A DNA stretch of 64,000 nt from assembly GCF_900105185.1 (NCBI RefSeq), contig NZ_FNTJ01000002.1, positions 682,001-746,000 of the forward strand, read 5' to 3'. Both the position numbers and the translations under genes were made by a program. The notes under the pieces are model-generated. The model searched no databases. It was not told the DNA's origin and saw only the letters and a list, made by a program, of their open reading frames with translations. This stretch comes from Pseudomonas saponiphila. GTDB taxonomy: Bacteria; Pseudomonadota; Gammaproteobacteria; Pseudomonadales; Pseudomonadaceae. Below are positions 46,731 through 59,611 of this stretch, one piece after another; positions within the stretch are counted from its first letter, which is position 1; each line of letters opens with the position of its first letter.

Positions 46731-46841
46731 GATGATTTCGCCTTCTTCGATATGGTTTTATTATCGTAGTTGATGGATTTTGTATTAGATACTTATCGAT
46801 GGCGACTCTAGTCTCGGCCTACAAAAACCAGGAGACGCGCC

Positions 46842-48563
46842 ATGACCGCCAAGCCTTGCCCCCTCGAAGACCGCCTGAACATTCCCGACAGCCGTGGCAT
46901 CAACCTGTTTGCCTGCGACGCCGGCCTGGCCGCGTTGCTTCAGGTGTATCTGCCGCCAGCGGTCTATCAGCAATGGCTGCCGACCCTGCAGCAGCTGGGC
47001 GCCCGGGCCGGTGGCGAGCTGGACGTGCTGGCCTTGAGCGCCGACAAGCACCCGCCGGTGTTGCAGCCCCGCACCCGCCGTGGCGAGAACCTGCAAAGCA
47101 TTGCCAAGCACCCGGACTATGTCGCACTGGAACGGGTGGCCTACGCCGAGCTGGGCCTGGCCTCGATGAGCCACCGCCCTGACGGCCCGCTGCCGCTGGT
47201 CAAGTACGCCCTGACCTACCTGTTCGTCCAGGCCGAGTTCGGCCTGTGCTGCCCGGTGAGCATGACCGACTCCCTGGCCCGCACCCTGCGCAAGTTTGGT
47301 GCCCCCGAGCTGGTGCAGCGCTACCTGCCGCAGTTGCAGTCCCAGGATTTCGACGAGCTATTCCAGGGGGCGATGTTCATGACCGAGCAGGCCGCCGGTT
47401 CCGATGTCTCGCGCACCGAAACCCGTGCCCGGCTGGAAGACGGTCAATGGCGGTTGTATGGCGAAAAATGGTTCTGCTCCAACCCGGATGCCGACCTGGC
47501 CATGGTCCTGGCGCGGCCGGACCATGCGCCCTCGGGCATGGCCGGGGTGACCCTGTTCCTGCTGCCGAAGGTGCTGCCCGATGGTTCGCGCAACGCCTAT
47601 CGAATCCAGCGCTTGAAGGACAAGCTCGGCAGCCGCTCCATGGCCAGCGGCGAGATCACCCTGGAAGGTGCCACGGCCTACCTGATCGGTGACGTCGGCC
47701 GCGGCTTTCAACAGATGGCCGACATGATCAACATGTCGCGCCTGTCCAATGGCGTGCGTGCAGCGGGGCTGATGCGCCGGGCCCTGAGTGAGGCGTTGTA
47801 CATCGCCCGCCAGCGTCGGGCCTTCGGCAAGCATCTGATCGACATGCCGCTGATGCAGCGCCAGTTGCTGAAGATGATGCTGCCCACCGAGCAGGCGCGC
47901 TCGATGTTCATGCAGATCGCCACCTTGCTGCCCCGGGCCGATGGCGGCGACGAGACGGCGCGCCAGTGCGTGCGGATTCTCACGCCGCTGATCAAGTTCC
48001 GTGCCTGCCGTGATGCCCGGCGGGTGACCGGCGATGCCATGGAGGTGCGGGGCGGGGTTGGGTACATCGAGGAATGGAGCGATGCCCGGCTGGTGCGTGA
48101 TGCCCACCTGGGATCGATCTGGGAAGGCACCAGCAACATCGTTGCCCTGGACATCGCCCGGGCGGTGACCCGCGAGCAGGCGCTGGAGCCGCTACAGGGC
48201 TACCTGGCCGGACTGCTGGCCGAAGCCGACCTGCCGCCAGCCAGCCGCCAGCTGTTCGACTCGGCCCTGCGGCGTGCGGTCACCTGTTTCCACAGGGTGG
48301 CGCTGCAGCGCCTGGATGAGCAGGTGCGGCAGGCCGGCAGCGTCCTCTATCACCTGACCAGCGCGATCTTCATGGCCTGGGAAGCGGCGCGCCAGGCCGG
48401 AGATTTTCGACGCCTGGCCCTGGCCCATCTGGTGTTGACGCACAAGGTGCTGCCGCGGGACCCCTTGAGCCTGGAGCCGGCCATCGATGCTCAACTGCTG
48501 GCGCGGCTGGCCAATGAAAGCCCGCTGTCGCAAGCCGAGGCGATGCAACTGCTACCGGCCTGA
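46842..48563 (+). CDS. AidB-like acyl-CoA dehydrogenase
   Basis: A 573-residue flavoprotein, longer than common acyl-CoA dehydrogenases (~390) and close to AidB (~540). FMTEQAAGSDVSRTET and YGEKWFCSNPDADLAMVLA are FAD/substrate loops of the AidB branch. IWEGTSNIVALDIAR contains the catalytic-region Glu. The first ~140 residues form the extra N-terminal part seen in AidB, and the C-terminal ~110 residues are helical. It pairs with a CoA-transferase, which implies oxidation of an acyl-CoA made from an imported acid, although AidB itself is tied to alkylation response. Confidence 0.9.
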   Translation: MTAKPCPLEDRLNIPDSRGINLFACDAGLAALLQVYLPPAVYQQWLPTLQQLGARAGGELDVLALSADKHPPVLQPRTRRGENLQSIAKHPDYVALERVAYAELGLASMSHRPDGPLPLVKYALTYLFVQAEFGLCCPVSMTDSLARTLRKFGAPELVQRYLPQLQSQDFDELFQGAMFMTEQAAGSDVSRTETRARLEDGQWRLYGEKWFCSNPDADLAMVLARPDHAPSGMAGVTLFLLPKVLPDGSRNAYRIQRLKDKLGSRSMASGEITLEGATAYLIGDVGRGFQQMADMINMSRLSNGVRAAGLMRRALSEALYIARQRRAFGKHLIDMPLMQRQLLKMMLPTEQARSMFMQIATLLPRADGGDETARQCVRILTPLIKFRACRDARRVTGDAMEVRGGVGYIEEWSDARLVRDAHLGSIWEGTSNIVALDIARAVTREQALEPLQGYLAGLLAEADLPPASRQLFDSALRRAVTCFHRVALQRLDEQVRQAGSVLYHLTSAIFMAWEAARQAGDFRRLALAHLVLTHKVLPRDPLSLEPAIDAQLLARLANESPLSQAEAMQLLPA

Positions 48564-48597
48564 AGGGTCGCCCACTGCCACTTTCCGGAGTACCCAC

Positions 48598-49785
48598 ATG
48601 AAGCACGCCCAAGGGGCCCTGTCGGGTCTGAAAATCATCGATCTCAGCCGTGTGCTGGGTGGTCCTTACTGTTCCCAGGCCCTGGCCGATCATGGCGCCG
48701 AGGTGATCAAGCTGGAGCCGTTGAGCGGCGACGAAACCCGTGGCTGGGGGCCGCCGTTCGAAGGTGACGACGCCTCGTACTTTCGCGGTATCAACCGCAA
48801 CAAGCAGGGGATTGCGGTCGACCTGTCGCGCCCCGAGGGCCTGGAACTGCTGATGCAGTTGCTCGAAGGCGCCGACGTGCTGATCGAGAACTTCAAGCCG
48901 GGCACCCTGCAGCGGTGGGGCATAGGTTACGAGGAGGTGCTGAGCCAGCGGTTTCCGGGGTTGATCCACTGCGGGATTTCCGGTTTTGGCGCCGATGGCC
49001 CGTTGGGTGGCCTGCCCGGTTACGACGCGGTGATTCAGGCCATGGCCGGCTTGATGAGTGTCAACGGCGAAGGTGAGGGCGGGCCGCTGCGCATCGGCCT
49101 GCCGATCGTCGATATGGTCACCGGGCTGAATGCCCTGGCGGGGATTCTCCTGGCCCTCAACGAGCGCCAGCGCAGCGGCCTCGGGCAGTCCCTGGACATC
49201 TGCTTGTATGACTGCGGCGTGTCCTTGCTGCACCCCCACCTGCCGAACTACTTCGCCTCTGGCAAGACCCCGAAGCGCACGGGCAATGCCCACCCCAACA
49301 TCGCCCCCTACGACAGCTATCGCACTGCCGGCGAACCGATCTTCCTCGCGGTGGGCAATGATCGGCAGTTCGCCAGGCTGTGCCAGGAGCTGGGGGCCGA
49401 CGAGTTGCTGCAAGACCCGCGGTTTGCCAACAACGGCCAGCGTTCGGTTAATCGCGAGGCCTTGAAGCAGCGGCTGGAACATTACCTGGCGGCACACGAC
49501 GGCGCCTCGCTGGCGCCACGGCTGATCGATCTGGGCGTGCCCTGCGGTTCGATCGCCACGGTGGATCAGGTGGTGGCTCATCCTCATACCCGACATCGCG
49601 GCCTGCTGGTGGAACTCGATGATTACCGCGGCATAGGTTCACCGGTGAAGCTCTCGCGAACGCCGGCCAGTTATCGCACTGCGCCACCCAGGTTGGGCCA
49701 GGACACTCGCGCGGTGCTGCAGGGATTGGGGCTGGATGAGCCGACGATTGCCAAACTGCTGGCCAGTGGCGTGGTGCGCGGCTGA
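48598..49785 (+). CDS. CaiB/BaiF family (type III) CoA-transferase
   Basis: A 395-residue enzyme that moves CoA from an acyl-CoA donor onto a free acid. LIIDLSRVLGGPYCSQALAD-like start (KIIDLSRVLGGPYCSQ), IENFKPGTLQRWG and the catalytic Asp in GLPIVDMVTGLNAL are family features. ATG 48598 follows GGAG; the frame continues upstream inside the dehydrogenase gene. The layout is like P. putida gcdR-gcdHG for glutarate, but the dehydrogenase is of a different type, so a different acid is likely. Confidence 0.92.
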   Translation: MKHAQGALSGLKIIDLSRVLGGPYCSQALADHGAEVIKLEPLSGDETRGWGPPFEGDDASYFRGINRNKQGIAVDLSRPEGLELLMQLLEGADVLIENFKPGTLQRWGIGYEEVLSQRFPGLIHCGISGFGADGPLGGLPGYDAVIQAMAGLMSVNGEGEGGPLRIGLPIVDMVTGLNALAGILLALNERQRSGLGQSLDICLYDCGVSLLHPHLPNYFASGKTPKRTGNAHPNIAPYDSYRTAGEPIFLAVGNDRQFARLCQELGADELLQDPRFANNGQRSVNREALKQRLEHYLAAHDGASLAPRLIDLGVPCGSIATVDQVVAHPHTRHRGLLVELDDYRGIGSPVKLSRTPASYRTAPPRLGQDTRAVLQGLGLDEPTIAKLLASGVVRG

Positions 49786-49794
49786 GGCCCCTGA

Positions 49795-50145
49795 TCAGCG
49801 ACGGTGGGCGCGCAGCAGGGTGAAGGTGATGCTCGGGCTCTGTTGCAGCACCCGCGTGCCCTCAAGGATCTGCACCGCCAGGCGATGTTGGCCACGGTCG
49901 ATGTTCACCAGCGCCAGCTCGTGGCCCCGGCTGGTGGCGCCATAGGCCTGATCGTCCAGCAGCAGGCGCAGACGATGCTGGGGTTGCAGGGCCGGGGCCA
50001 ATAGCACCCGTACATTGAAGCTGCCGTTGTTGGCCCGCAGCGCGCCGTGCTCGGGCACGCCGAGCACCTGCAATTGCGCATAAGGCTCTGCGCAGGCGGG
50101 CAGGGCTGTTATCCACAGCAGGCAAAAGGCAGCAATGCGCATCAT
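49795..50145 (-). CDS. Small exported hypothetical protein
   Basis: A 116-residue protein with a signal peptide (IAAFCLLWITALPACAE, cleavage after residue ~20). The mature part is mostly beta strands (LALVNIDRGQHRLAVQILEG, SITFTLLRAH) and resembles a small immunoglobulin-like or PEGA-type domain. It lies downstream of glnA and the secreted chorismate mutase on the same strand. Read from ATG 50145 (MMRIAAF); a second ATG follows directly. Function unknown. Confidence 0.7.
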   Translation of the reverse strand: MMRIAAFCLLWITALPACAEPYAQLQVLGVPEHGALRANNGSFNVRVLLAPALQPQHRLRLLLDDQAYGATSRGHELALVNIDRGQHRLAVQILEGTRVLQQSPSITFTLLRAHRR

Positions 50146-50220
50146 GCTGAGTCCGCTCGTTGAAGGGCTGCGGTTGAAAGGCTCCAGCATAGGGCGCGAC
50201 CGGGCATGGCGCGGGCGTGG

Positions 50221-50775
50221 TTAACCTTTGAACACACATAACTCGGCGGTGGCGCGGACCATCGCCAGCTGCCGCAACGGCTCGTTGCTGGCGGCCTGAT
50301 TGGCCCGGGCCAGCCATTGCGGGCATTGCGGGTCGGTCTGGTACGGGGCGAAGTCGGCCAGTTGTTGCAGCAGGCGCTTTTGTAACTGATCGAGTCGTGG
50401 GCGGATCTGTCCGGCCAGATCCTGGCGCGGGGTGTCCGGTGCCTGGCCTTGCAGGTGCCAGCTGGACAGCCTGGCGTACTGCAGCAGTTTGTTGGCCTCA
50501 ATCTGGGCGGCGAAGAATTGCCCGACCGTTTCTTCACTCAGGTGATAGGTGGCGGCCTGGGCCGTGGCACCGGCAATCACCTGCTGTTCCCGAGGGCGGT
50601 CTTCCACGGCCTTGTGGCTGTCCCATTTGCTCAGGGCCACCTGATCGGCAATCGTCAGGCGCTCGCTGATGCTTTGCAGCAGAGGGGCAAGGGTGGGCGG
50701 GGCATCGTTGGCGCAGGCTGCGCCGGTGAACAGGCTGCAAGTCAGGGCGAAGCACAGAGTGAGGCGCGAAGTCAT
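50221..50775 (-). CDS. Secreted (periplasmic) chorismate mutase, AroQ-gamma type
   Basis: A 184-residue protein with a signal peptide (residues 1-22, CFALTCSLFTGAACA). The mature part has the AroQ-gamma pattern: LLQSISERLTIADQVALSKW with active-site Arg and Lys, EDRPREQQVIAGAT with a second Arg, FFAAQIEANKLLQ with the downstream polar residues. The two C-terminal Cys (PQCPQW, AELCVF) could form the disulfide seen in exported relatives. It converts chorismate to prephenate outside the cytoplasm; the physiological reason is unclear. It is 75 bp upstream of the 50145 gene. Confidence 0.87.
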   Translation of the reverse strand: MTSRLTLCFALTCSLFTGAACANDAPPTLAPLLQSISERLTIADQVALSKWDSHKAVEDRPREQQVIAGATAQAATYHLSEETVGQFFAAQIEANKLLQYARLSSWHLQGQAPDTPRQDLAGQIRPRLDQLQKRLLQQLADFAPYQTDPQCPQWLARANQAASNEPLRQLAMVRATAELCVFKG

Positions 50776-50854
50776 GGGCGGGCTCGGCTGTCGAGGGGAA
50801 AGACGGCGCCCATGATGCACGCAACTAACTCGGACGGGGTAAAGGCGCGGGCAT

Positions 50855-50880
50855 AAAAAAGGCCTCCCGAAGGAGGCCTC
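50855..50880 (-). terminator. terminator of glnA
   Basis: GGCCTCC, loop TTCG on the minus strand, GGAGGCC and six Ts, 33 bp beyond the glnA stop. Confidence 0.92.
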
Positions 50881-50912
50881 TTGTTCACGCGGCTTGCGCC
50901 GACGCTAGCGGA

Positions 50913-52319
50913 TCAGCAGCTGTAGTACAGCTCGTACTCCAGTGGGTGCACGAAGGTACGGACCTTGATCTCTTCTTCGCTTTTCAGGGCGATGTAGGCG
51001 TCGATGAAGTCGTCGCTGAAAACGCCGCCTTTGGTCAGGAACGCACGACCTTTGTCCAGCTCTTCCAGGGCTTCCTTCAGGCTGCCGCAAACCTGTGGGA
51101 TCTCTTTGGCCTCTTCAGGCGGCAGGTCATACAGGTTTTTGTCAGCAGCGTCGCCAGGGTGGATCTTGTTCTGGATACCGTCCAGGCCGGCCATCAGCAG
51201 GGCGGCGAAGGCCAGGTACGGGTTGGCAGCCGGGTCCGGGAAACGCGCTTCGATACGGCGGGCTTTAGGGCTCGACACGTAAGGAATGCGGATCGAAGCG
51301 GAACGGTTGCGCGCCGAGTAGGCCAGCATCACCGGAGCTTCGAAGCCTGGAACCAGACGCTTGTAGGAGTTGGTGGCCGGGTTGGTGAAGCCGTTCAGGG
51401 CCTTACCGTGCTTGATGATGCCGCCGATGAAGTACAGGGCGGTATCGGACAGGCCGGCATAGCCTTCGCCTGCGAAGGTGTTCTTGCCGTCTTTCCAGAT
51501 CGACATGTGGACGTGCATGCCCGAACCGTTGTCGCCGTACAGTGGCTTGGGCATGAAGGTGGCGGTACGACCGTAGGCGTCGGCCACGTTGTGCACCACG
51601 TATTTCAGGGTTTGGGTTTCGTCGGCCTTCTTCACCAGGGTGTTGAACTTGACGCCGATTTCGTTCTGGCCGGCAGTCGCCACTTCGTGGTGGTGAACTT
51701 CAACGGTCAGGCCCATTTCTTCCAGTGCGTTGCACATGGAGGTACGGATTTCGTGGTCGTGGTCGAACGGTGGAACCGGGAAGTAGCCGCCCTTGACGCC
51801 TGGACGGTGGCCCTTGTTGCCGCCTTCGATGTCCTGGTCGGACATCCACGAACCTTGCTCGGAGTAGATCTTGAACATCGAGCCGGAGATGTCGGACTTG
51901 AATTTCACCTGGTCGAAGATGAAGAACTCAGGCTCTGGACCGGCGAATACGGTGTCGCCGATACCGGTGGCCTTCAGGTGCTCTTCAGCGCGCTTGGCGA
52001 TGGCACGTGGGTCGCGATCGTAACCTTGCATGCTCGAAGGTTCGATGATGTCGCACACCAGGATCAGGGTCGGCTCTTCGGTGAACGGATCCAGCACGGC
52101 GGTTTCGTCGTCCGGCATCAGGATCATGTCGGAGGCTTCGATGCCTTTCCAGCCAGCGATGGAGGAACCGTCGAACATCTTGCCGGATTCGAAGAAGTCT
52201 TCATCCAGCGCATCACGGGCCGGCATGGTCACGTGATGTTGAGTGCCCTTGGTGTCAGTGAAGCGCAGATCAATCCATTTGACGTCATGATCTTTGATGA
52301 GTTGAACCGACTTCGACAT
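50913..52319 (-). CDS. glnA: Glutamine synthetase, type I
   Basis: A 468-residue enzyme (the usual GSI-beta length) that makes glutamine from glutamate, ammonia and ATP, forming a dodecamer. [24 protein letters not shown], and [10 protein letters not shown] are substrate and metal sites; NRSASIRIP contributes to the phosphate site. NLYDLPPEE carries the Tyr near 398 that GlnE adenylylates. ATG 52319 follows GGAGG. A sigma-54 promoter lies 100 bp upstream. Confidence 0.98.
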   Translation of the reverse strand: MSKSVQLIKDHDVKWIDLRFTDTKGTQHHVTMPARDALDEDFFESGKMFDGSSIAGWKGIEASDMILMPDDETAVLDPFTEEPTLILVCDIIEPSSMQGYDRDPRAIAKRAEEHLKATGIGDTVFAGPEPEFFIFDQVKFKSDISGSMFKIYSEQGSWMSDQDIEGGNKGHRPGVKGGYFPVPPFDHDHEIRTSMCNALEEMGLTVEVHHHEVATAGQNEIGVKFNTLVKKADETQTLKYVVHNVADAYGRTATFMPKPLYGDNGSGMHVHMSIWKDGKNTFAGEGYAGLSDTALYFIGGIIKHGKALNGFTNPATNSYKRLVPGFEAPVMLAYSARNRSASIRIPYVSSPKARRIEARFPDPAANPYLAFAALLMAGLDGIQNKIHPGDAADKNLYDLPPEEAKEIPQVCGSLKEALEELDKGRAFLTKGGVFSDDFIDAYIALKSEEEIKVRTFVHPLEYELYYSC

Positions 52320-52418
52320 AGTGTCCTCCGGGTGGCTTCGGGCTTGGTGTTGGAGTGCCCTTAGAATGTGGGTGATGCCGGCGCGAATACTCTGCCATGG
52401 CAACCTGCCTCACAAGGG

Positions 52419-52434
52419 AGCAAATTGCATGCCA
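52419..52434 (-). promoter_or_regulatory. sigma-54 promoter of glnA
   Basis: On the minus strand TGGCATGCAATTTGCT agrees with TGGCACG-N4-TTGCW except for one T. Transcription should start about 11 bases downstream, near 52408. NtrC from the same window would activate it. GCGC/GCAC words at 52500-52560 are only weak candidates for NtrC sites. Confidence 0.88.
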
Positions 52435-52585
52435 GTGCCCTGCGATGGGTTTTCTGCCCCAAAATCAGGCTTTGTGCGGCGGATTTGGCTAAATCTCGGC
52501 GTGTGGCGCACTGCAATGTAGCGCCTTACTTGATAAATGACCTGTTTTGGTGCGCCGAAAACCTTCTGCACATTAATTGGTTAAA

Positions 52586-52608
52586 CCTTGAGCAATTTCC
52601 GCTATAAT
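52586..52608 (+). promoter_or_regulatory. sigma-70 promoter of thiI
   Basis: A perfect TATAAT -10 (52603-52608) and a poor -35 (GTTAAA or TTAAAC, 16-17 bp upstream). The start would be near 52615, leaving a 36-base leader before ATG 52651. Confidence 0.6.
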
Positions 52609-52650
52609 CCGCGCCCCCCTTTTTCGGCTGGCCCAGCGCGCACAGTTTTC

Positions 52651-54105
52651 ATGAAACTAATCGTTAAAGTTTTCCCGGAAATCACCATCAAGAGCCGCCC
52701 GGTACGGATGCGTTTCATCCGTCAGCTGGCCAAGAACATCCGTGCCGTGCTCCGCGATCTGGATCCGGCGGTGGTGGTCAATGGTGTGTGGGACAACCTT
52801 GAGCTGGAAACCACCCTCAGCGAGCCCAAGGCCCTGAAGGAGTTGACCGAGCGCCTCTGCTGCATGCCCGGTATCGCGCACTTCCTGCAGGTCGACGAAT
52901 ACCCGCTGGGCGACTTCGACGACATGGTCGCCAAGTGCAAGCAGCACTTCGGCGAGGCCTTGCCCGGGAAGATTTTCTCCGTGCGCTGCAAGCGTGCCGG
53001 CAAGCATGAATTCAGCTCCATGGACGTGGAAAAGTACGTCGGCAGCCAGCTGCGTCGGCAGTGCGGCGCCGCCGGAATTTCCCTGAAAGAGCCGGAAATT
53101 GAAGTGCGGATGGAAATTCGCGACCAACGGTTGTTCGTGATCCACAGCCAGCACAACGGCATCGGCGGCTACCCGCTGGGCGCCCTGGAACAGACCCTGG
53201 TGCTGATGTCCGGCGGTTTCGATTCCACGGTGGCGGCCTACCAGATCATGCGCCGCGGCTTGATGGGGCATTTCTGCTTCTTCAACCTGGGCGGGCGTGC
53301 CCACGAATTGGGCGTGATGGAAGTCGCGCACTATATATGGAAGAAGTACGGCAGCTCCCAGCGCGTGCTGTTCGTCAGCGTGCCGTTCGAGGAAGTGCTC
53401 GGGGAAATTCTCGGCAAAGTCGACAACAGTCATATGGGCGTCATTTTGAAGCGTATGATGTTGCGTGCCGCCTCGAGCATCGCCGACCGCCTGCACATCG
53501 ATGCACTGGTGACCGGCGAGGCGATTTCCCAGGTGTCCAGCCAGACCCTGCCGAACCTGTCGGTGATCGACTGCGTGACCGAGAAGCTGGTGCTGCGTCC
53601 GCTGATCGCCAGCCACAAGCAGGACATCATCGACCTGGCCGAAGAGATCGGCACCGCCGACTTCGCCAAGCACATGCCGGAGTACTGCGGGGTCATCTCG
53701 GTGAACCCCAAGACCCATGCCAAGCGCCATCGCGTCGAGCATGAAGAGAAAGAATTCGATATGGCGGTGCTCGAGCGTGCGATCGAGCGGGCCAAACTGG
53801 TGCCGATCGATCGGGTGATCGACGAGTTGGGCCAGGATTTGCAGATTGAAGAAGTCAGCGAGGCGCTGGCCGGTCAGATCGTCATCGACATCCGTCACCC
53901 GGATGCCCAGGAAGACGACCCGCTGGAGCTCCCTGGCATCGAAGTACAAGCGCTGCCGTTCTATGCATTGAATGCCCGCTTCAAGGAACTGGACCCTACG
54001 CGCCAGTACCTGCTGTATTGCGACAAAGGCGTCATGAGTCGCCTGCATGCTCACCATCTGCTCAGTGAGGGACATGCCAATGTGCGCGTTTATAGACCGA
54101 GCTAA
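52651..54105 (+). CDS. thiI: tRNA 4-thiouridine synthase / sulfur carrier ThiI
   Basis: A 484-residue enzyme that thiolates uridine-8 of tRNA, and in some bacteria supplies sulfur for thiamine. The N-terminal THUMP domain is followed by a PP-loop ([14 protein letters not shown]) and a C-terminal rhodanese domain with the persulfide Cys in [12 protein letters not shown]. The length, including rhodanese, matches the enterobacterial form. The frame extends upstream past the promoter, so ATG 52651 is the only sensible start. Confidence 0.97.
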   Translation: MKLIVKVFPEITIKSRPVRMRFIRQLAKNIRAVLRDLDPAVVVNGVWDNLELETTLSEPKALKELTERLCCMPGIAHFLQVDEYPLGDFDDMVAKCKQHFGEALPGKIFSVRCKRAGKHEFSSMDVEKYVGSQLRRQCGAAGISLKEPEIEVRMEIRDQRLFVIHSQHNGIGGYPLGALEQTLVLMSGGFDSTVAAYQIMRRGLMGHFCFFNLGGRAHELGVMEVAHYIWKKYGSSQRVLFVSVPFEEVLGEILGKVDNSHMGVILKRMMLRAASSIADRLHIDALVTGEAISQVSSQTLPNLSVIDCVTEKLVLRPLIASHKQDIIDLAEEIGTADFAKHMPEYCGVISVNPKTHAKRHRVEHEEKEFDMAVLERAIERAKLVPIDRVIDELGQDLQIEEVSEALAGQIVIDIRHPDAQEDDPLELPGIEVQALPFYALNARFKELDPTRQYLLYCDKGVMSRLHAHHLLSEGHANVRVYRPS

Positions 54106-54244
54106 GTGCCCGGGGATGTTCGCCTGTGGCTTGCGTCACCGGCCCCCCGACGCCGCCGTCCAGCTGTAACGGCCAGGCCTGACTCTATTGTTAATCGCTG
54201 CCAGCATTTGTCAGCACACCGAATCCTCTGATCGAGATACACAA

Positions 54245-56065
54245 GTGATCGAAAATCTACGCAACATCGCCATCATTGCCCACGTTGACCATGGTAAGAC
54301 CACCCTGGTAGACAAACTCCTGCGTCAATCCGGCACCCTGGAGCGCAACGAGCTCAACGACGAGCGCGTGATGGACTCCAACGACCAGGAAAAAGAACGC
54401 GGCATTACCATTCTGGCGAAAAACACCGCCATCAACTGGAACGGCTACCACATCAACATCGTGGACACCCCGGGCCACGCCGACTTCGGCGGCGAAGTTG
54501 AGCGCGTCATGTCCATGGTCGACTCCGTGCTGCTGCTGGTCGACGCCCAAGACGGCCCTATGCCGCAAACCCGTTTCGTGACCAAGAAGGCTTTCGAAGC
54601 CGGCCTGCGTCCAATCGTGGTGATCAACAAGGTCGACCGTCCGGGCGCGCGTCCTGACTGGGTTCTGGACCAGATCTTCGACCTGTTCGACAACCTGGGT
54701 GCCACCGAAGAACAGCTGGACTTCAAAGTCGTCTACGCCTCGGCCCTGAACGGCATCGCCGGTCTGGACCACACCGACATGGCCGAAGACATGACCCCGC
54801 TGTACCAGTCGATCGTCGACAACGTACCCGCGCCAGCCGTTGACCGTGACGGTCCGTTCCAGATGCAGATCTCCGCTCTGGACTACAACAGCTTCCTGGG
54901 TGTGATCGGCGTTGGCCGTATCGCCCGTGGTCGCGTCAAGCCGAACACCCCGGTAGTGGCCATCGACGTCGACGGCAAGCGCCGCAACGGTCGTATCCTC
55001 AAGCTGATGGGTCACCACGGCCTGCACCGCGTGGACGTTGAAGAAGCTGCCGCCGGCGACATCGTCTGCATCAGCGGTTTCGACGAGCTGTTCATCTCCG
55101 ACACCCTGTGCGACCCGACCGCTGTTGAAGCGATGAAGCCGCTGACCGTCGACGAGCCGACCGTTTCCATGACCTTCCAGGTCAACGACTCGCCATTCTG
55201 CGGTAAGGAAGGCAAGTTCGTGACCAGCCGTAACATCAAGGAGCGTCTGGACAAGGAGCTGCTGTACAACGTTGCCCTGCGCGTTGAAGAAGGCGACTCG
55301 GCCGACAAGTTCAAGGTATCCGGCCGTGGTGAGCTGCACCTGTCGGTACTGATCGAAACCATGCGTCGCGAAGGCTTCGAGATGGGCGTTGGCCGTCCTG
55401 AAGTGATCATCCGTGAAGTGGATGGCGTGAAGCAGGAACCGTTCGAAAACGTCACCATCGACATCCCTGAAGAATCCCAGGGCAAGGTCATGGAAGAAAT
55501 GGGCCTGCGTAAGGGCGACCTGAGCAACATGGTTCCTGATGGCAAGGGCCGTGTACGCCTGGAATACAACATTCCAGCCCGTGGTCTGATCGGTTTCCGT
55601 AACCAGTTCCTGACCCTGACCAACGGTGCAGGCATCCTGACCTCGATCTTCGACCGTTACGCTCCGATGAAGTCCGGCCACATGTCCGGTCGTCAGAACG
55701 GCGTACTGGTATCGGTAGAAACCGGCAAGGCCCTGACCTACTCCCTGGAAACCCTGCAGGCGCGCGGCAAGCTGTTCGTCGAGCACGGCCAGGAGATCTA
55801 CAACGGTCAGATCGTTGGTCTGAACAGCCGTGACAACGACCTGGGTGTGAACCCAACCAAAGGCAAGAAGCTCGACAACATGCGTGCTTCGGGCAAAGAC
55901 GAAACCATCGCCCTGGTTCCACCTGTTCGCTTCACCCTGGAACAGGCTCTGGAATTCATCCAGGACGATGAATTGTGCGAAGTGACTCCTAAGTCCATCC
56001 GTCTGCGCAAGAAGATCCTGGACGAAGGCGAGCGTACCCGCGCGGCCAAGAAAGCCAAGAACTGA
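54245..56065 (+). CDS. typA: Ribosome-associated GTPase TypA/BipA
   Basis: A 606-residue translational GTPase. G1 is [10 protein letters not shown]2 the ERGITI segment, G3 [10 protein letters not shown]4 [10 protein letters not shown]. The later domains include EF-G-like III and V and the BipA-specific C-terminal domain rich in Lys/Arg. It is involved in 50S assembly and stress growth. GTG 54245 was chosen because BipA proteins begin (V/M)[14 protein letters not shown]; a 19-codon extension has no support. Confidence 0.97.
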   Translation: MIENLRNIAIIAHVDHGKTTLVDKLLRQSGTLERNELNDERVMDSNDQEKERGITILAKNTAINWNGYHINIVDTPGHADFGGEVERVMSMVDSVLLLVDAQDGPMPQTRFVTKKAFEAGLRPIVVINKVDRPGARPDWVLDQIFDLFDNLGATEEQLDFKVVYASALNGIAGLDHTDMAEDMTPLYQSIVDNVPAPAVDRDGPFQMQISALDYNSFLGVIGVGRIARGRVKPNTPVVAIDVDGKRRNGRILKLMGHHGLHRVDVEEAAAGDIVCISGFDELFISDTLCDPTAVEAMKPLTVDEPTVSMTFQVNDSPFCGKEGKFVTSRNIKERLDKELLYNVALRVEEGDSADKFKVSGRGELHLSVLIETMRREGFEMGVGRPEVIIREVDGVKQEPFENVTIDIPEESQGKVMEEMGLRKGDLSNMVPDGKGRVRLEYNIPARGLIGFRNQFLTLTNGAGILTSIFDRYAPMKSGHMSGRQNGVLVSVETGKALTYSLETLQARGKLFVEHGQEIYNGQIVGLNSRDNDLGVNPTKGKKLDNMRASGKDETIALVPPVRFTLEQALEFIQDDELCEVTPKSIRLRKKILDEGERTRAAKKAKN

Positions 56066-56086
56066 GTCTTTAGTTCCGGCTGAATG

Positions 56087-56124
56087 AAAACGCCCCCGGT
56101 CTTGCGACCGGGGGCGTTTTTTTT
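56087..56124 (+). terminator. terminator of typA
   Basis: AAAACGCCCCCGGT, loop CTTGCG, ACCGGGGGCG and eight Ts. Confidence 0.95.
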
Positions 56125-56254
56125 CGCCTCAAGAAACCCTGTGTCTGGATTGCCGCTGCCGTGTCCGCAAGGCTGCGACCGATAGCGTGGTGCTCGTCAA
56201 TCCAGGCGCTGTCCTGGCTGCTGGCAGCCGATCGCAGCGCCGCTGTCGCAGGGC

Positions 56255-56695
56255 TTAGAAGCGTTCCAGGGTCCGACTGCTGGTGTTGGTCGGGCGCTCC
56301 AGGGGCTTGGGCTTGTAGGCGCAGTAGCCCGGACGCGGGCCGATCTTCGGATGGTTGCGGCAGGTGTCCGGACGCTTGTCATAAATGGTGCACAGGCGGC
56401 TTTTACGATCCAGATACAGGCAGTCGTTGTTGCTCATGCGCTGCAACGTGAAGATTTCCGACTTCTGGTTGTAGCGCTCGACGATGCCTTCTTTCTGCAG
56501 GCGCTTGGCGATGTTCTTCGCCGGCTCACCGCGCTCGAATTCATCGACGATGCCGATGCGGATCAGGTCCTTGATCTTCACTTCCACCGGCAGGGTGCAG
56601 CAGCTGGACATGCAGGAGCCGCACATGGGCGCGGAGTATTTGGCCCAGGTATCGAGACGATCGATTTCCGCGGCGGCGATCAGGTTGGACTTCAT
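56255..56695 (-). CDS. YkgJ-family cysteine-cluster protein
   Basis: A 146-residue cytoplasmic protein. Cysteines are clustered in CGSCMSSCC near the N-terminus and in CLYLDRKSRLC, TCRNHP and GYCAY later, the layout of YkgJ proteins (Fe-S or Zn cluster binding is assumed, function unknown). ATG 56695 is used; a TTG one codon earlier is possible. No clear ribosome binding site. Convergent with typA. Confidence 0.88.
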   Translation of the reverse strand: MKSNLIAAAEIDRLDTWAKYSAPMCGSCMSSCCTLPVEVKIKDLIRIGIVDEFERGEPAKNIAKRLQKEGIVERYNQKSEIFTLQRMSNNDCLYLDRKSRLCTIYDKRPDTCRNHPKIGPRPGYCAYKPKPLERPTNTSSRTLERF

Positions 56696-56964
56696 CAAGG
56701 TGGTGGTTCCGGCATGTTCCAGGGCGCGCGATCATACCGGGACTGGTGGATTTTTGAACGACTTTGGGTCGGATTTTTCTTAATGGTCGTCGGATTTATA
56801 CCTGGCGGCACGGCATCTGCATCTTTTTTCCTGCAGGCGCCGAAGACTCCCCCCTTGAGCCGAGCCATTTGCAGCAGCGCCGAACCGGAGCCTTTGCCTC
56901 GTGTCAGACCGACTAGGCTCAGACCATTCCATGCTCACTGTGTATCTCGTCAGAGGTCGTATCG

Positions 56965-59415
<2,451 letters not shown>

Positions 59416-59447
59416 GAGGCCCGGGAAAATCCGCGAACTGTGCACAA

Positions 59448-59467
59448 GGCCCAACGTTTGTTGGGCC
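59448..59467 (+). terminator. hairpin after glgP
   Basis: GGCCCAAC, loop GTTT, GTTGGGCC: perfect 8-bp stem, 32 bp after the stop codon, not followed by Ts. Weak terminator or mRNA end structure. Confidence 0.5.
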
Positions 59468-59611
59468 GGGTCGATATACTGAGCGGCGTTTTTATCTCCC
59501 GGATGGTGTCTTTTGGGTCGCGTTCGGCTTCCAATCGGGGAGAAATCTTCGCCGGCAAGCCTCAACACCGCCGTACCCGTCCGTCAGTGGACCGCTTAGG
59601 GATATCGACAC

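Noticed and set aside
52495..52580. NtrC binding sites upstream of glnA
   Set aside because: GCGCAC and TGGTGC words are present, but spacing and orientation do not match the 17-bp palindrome, so they are mentioned only as weak candidates.
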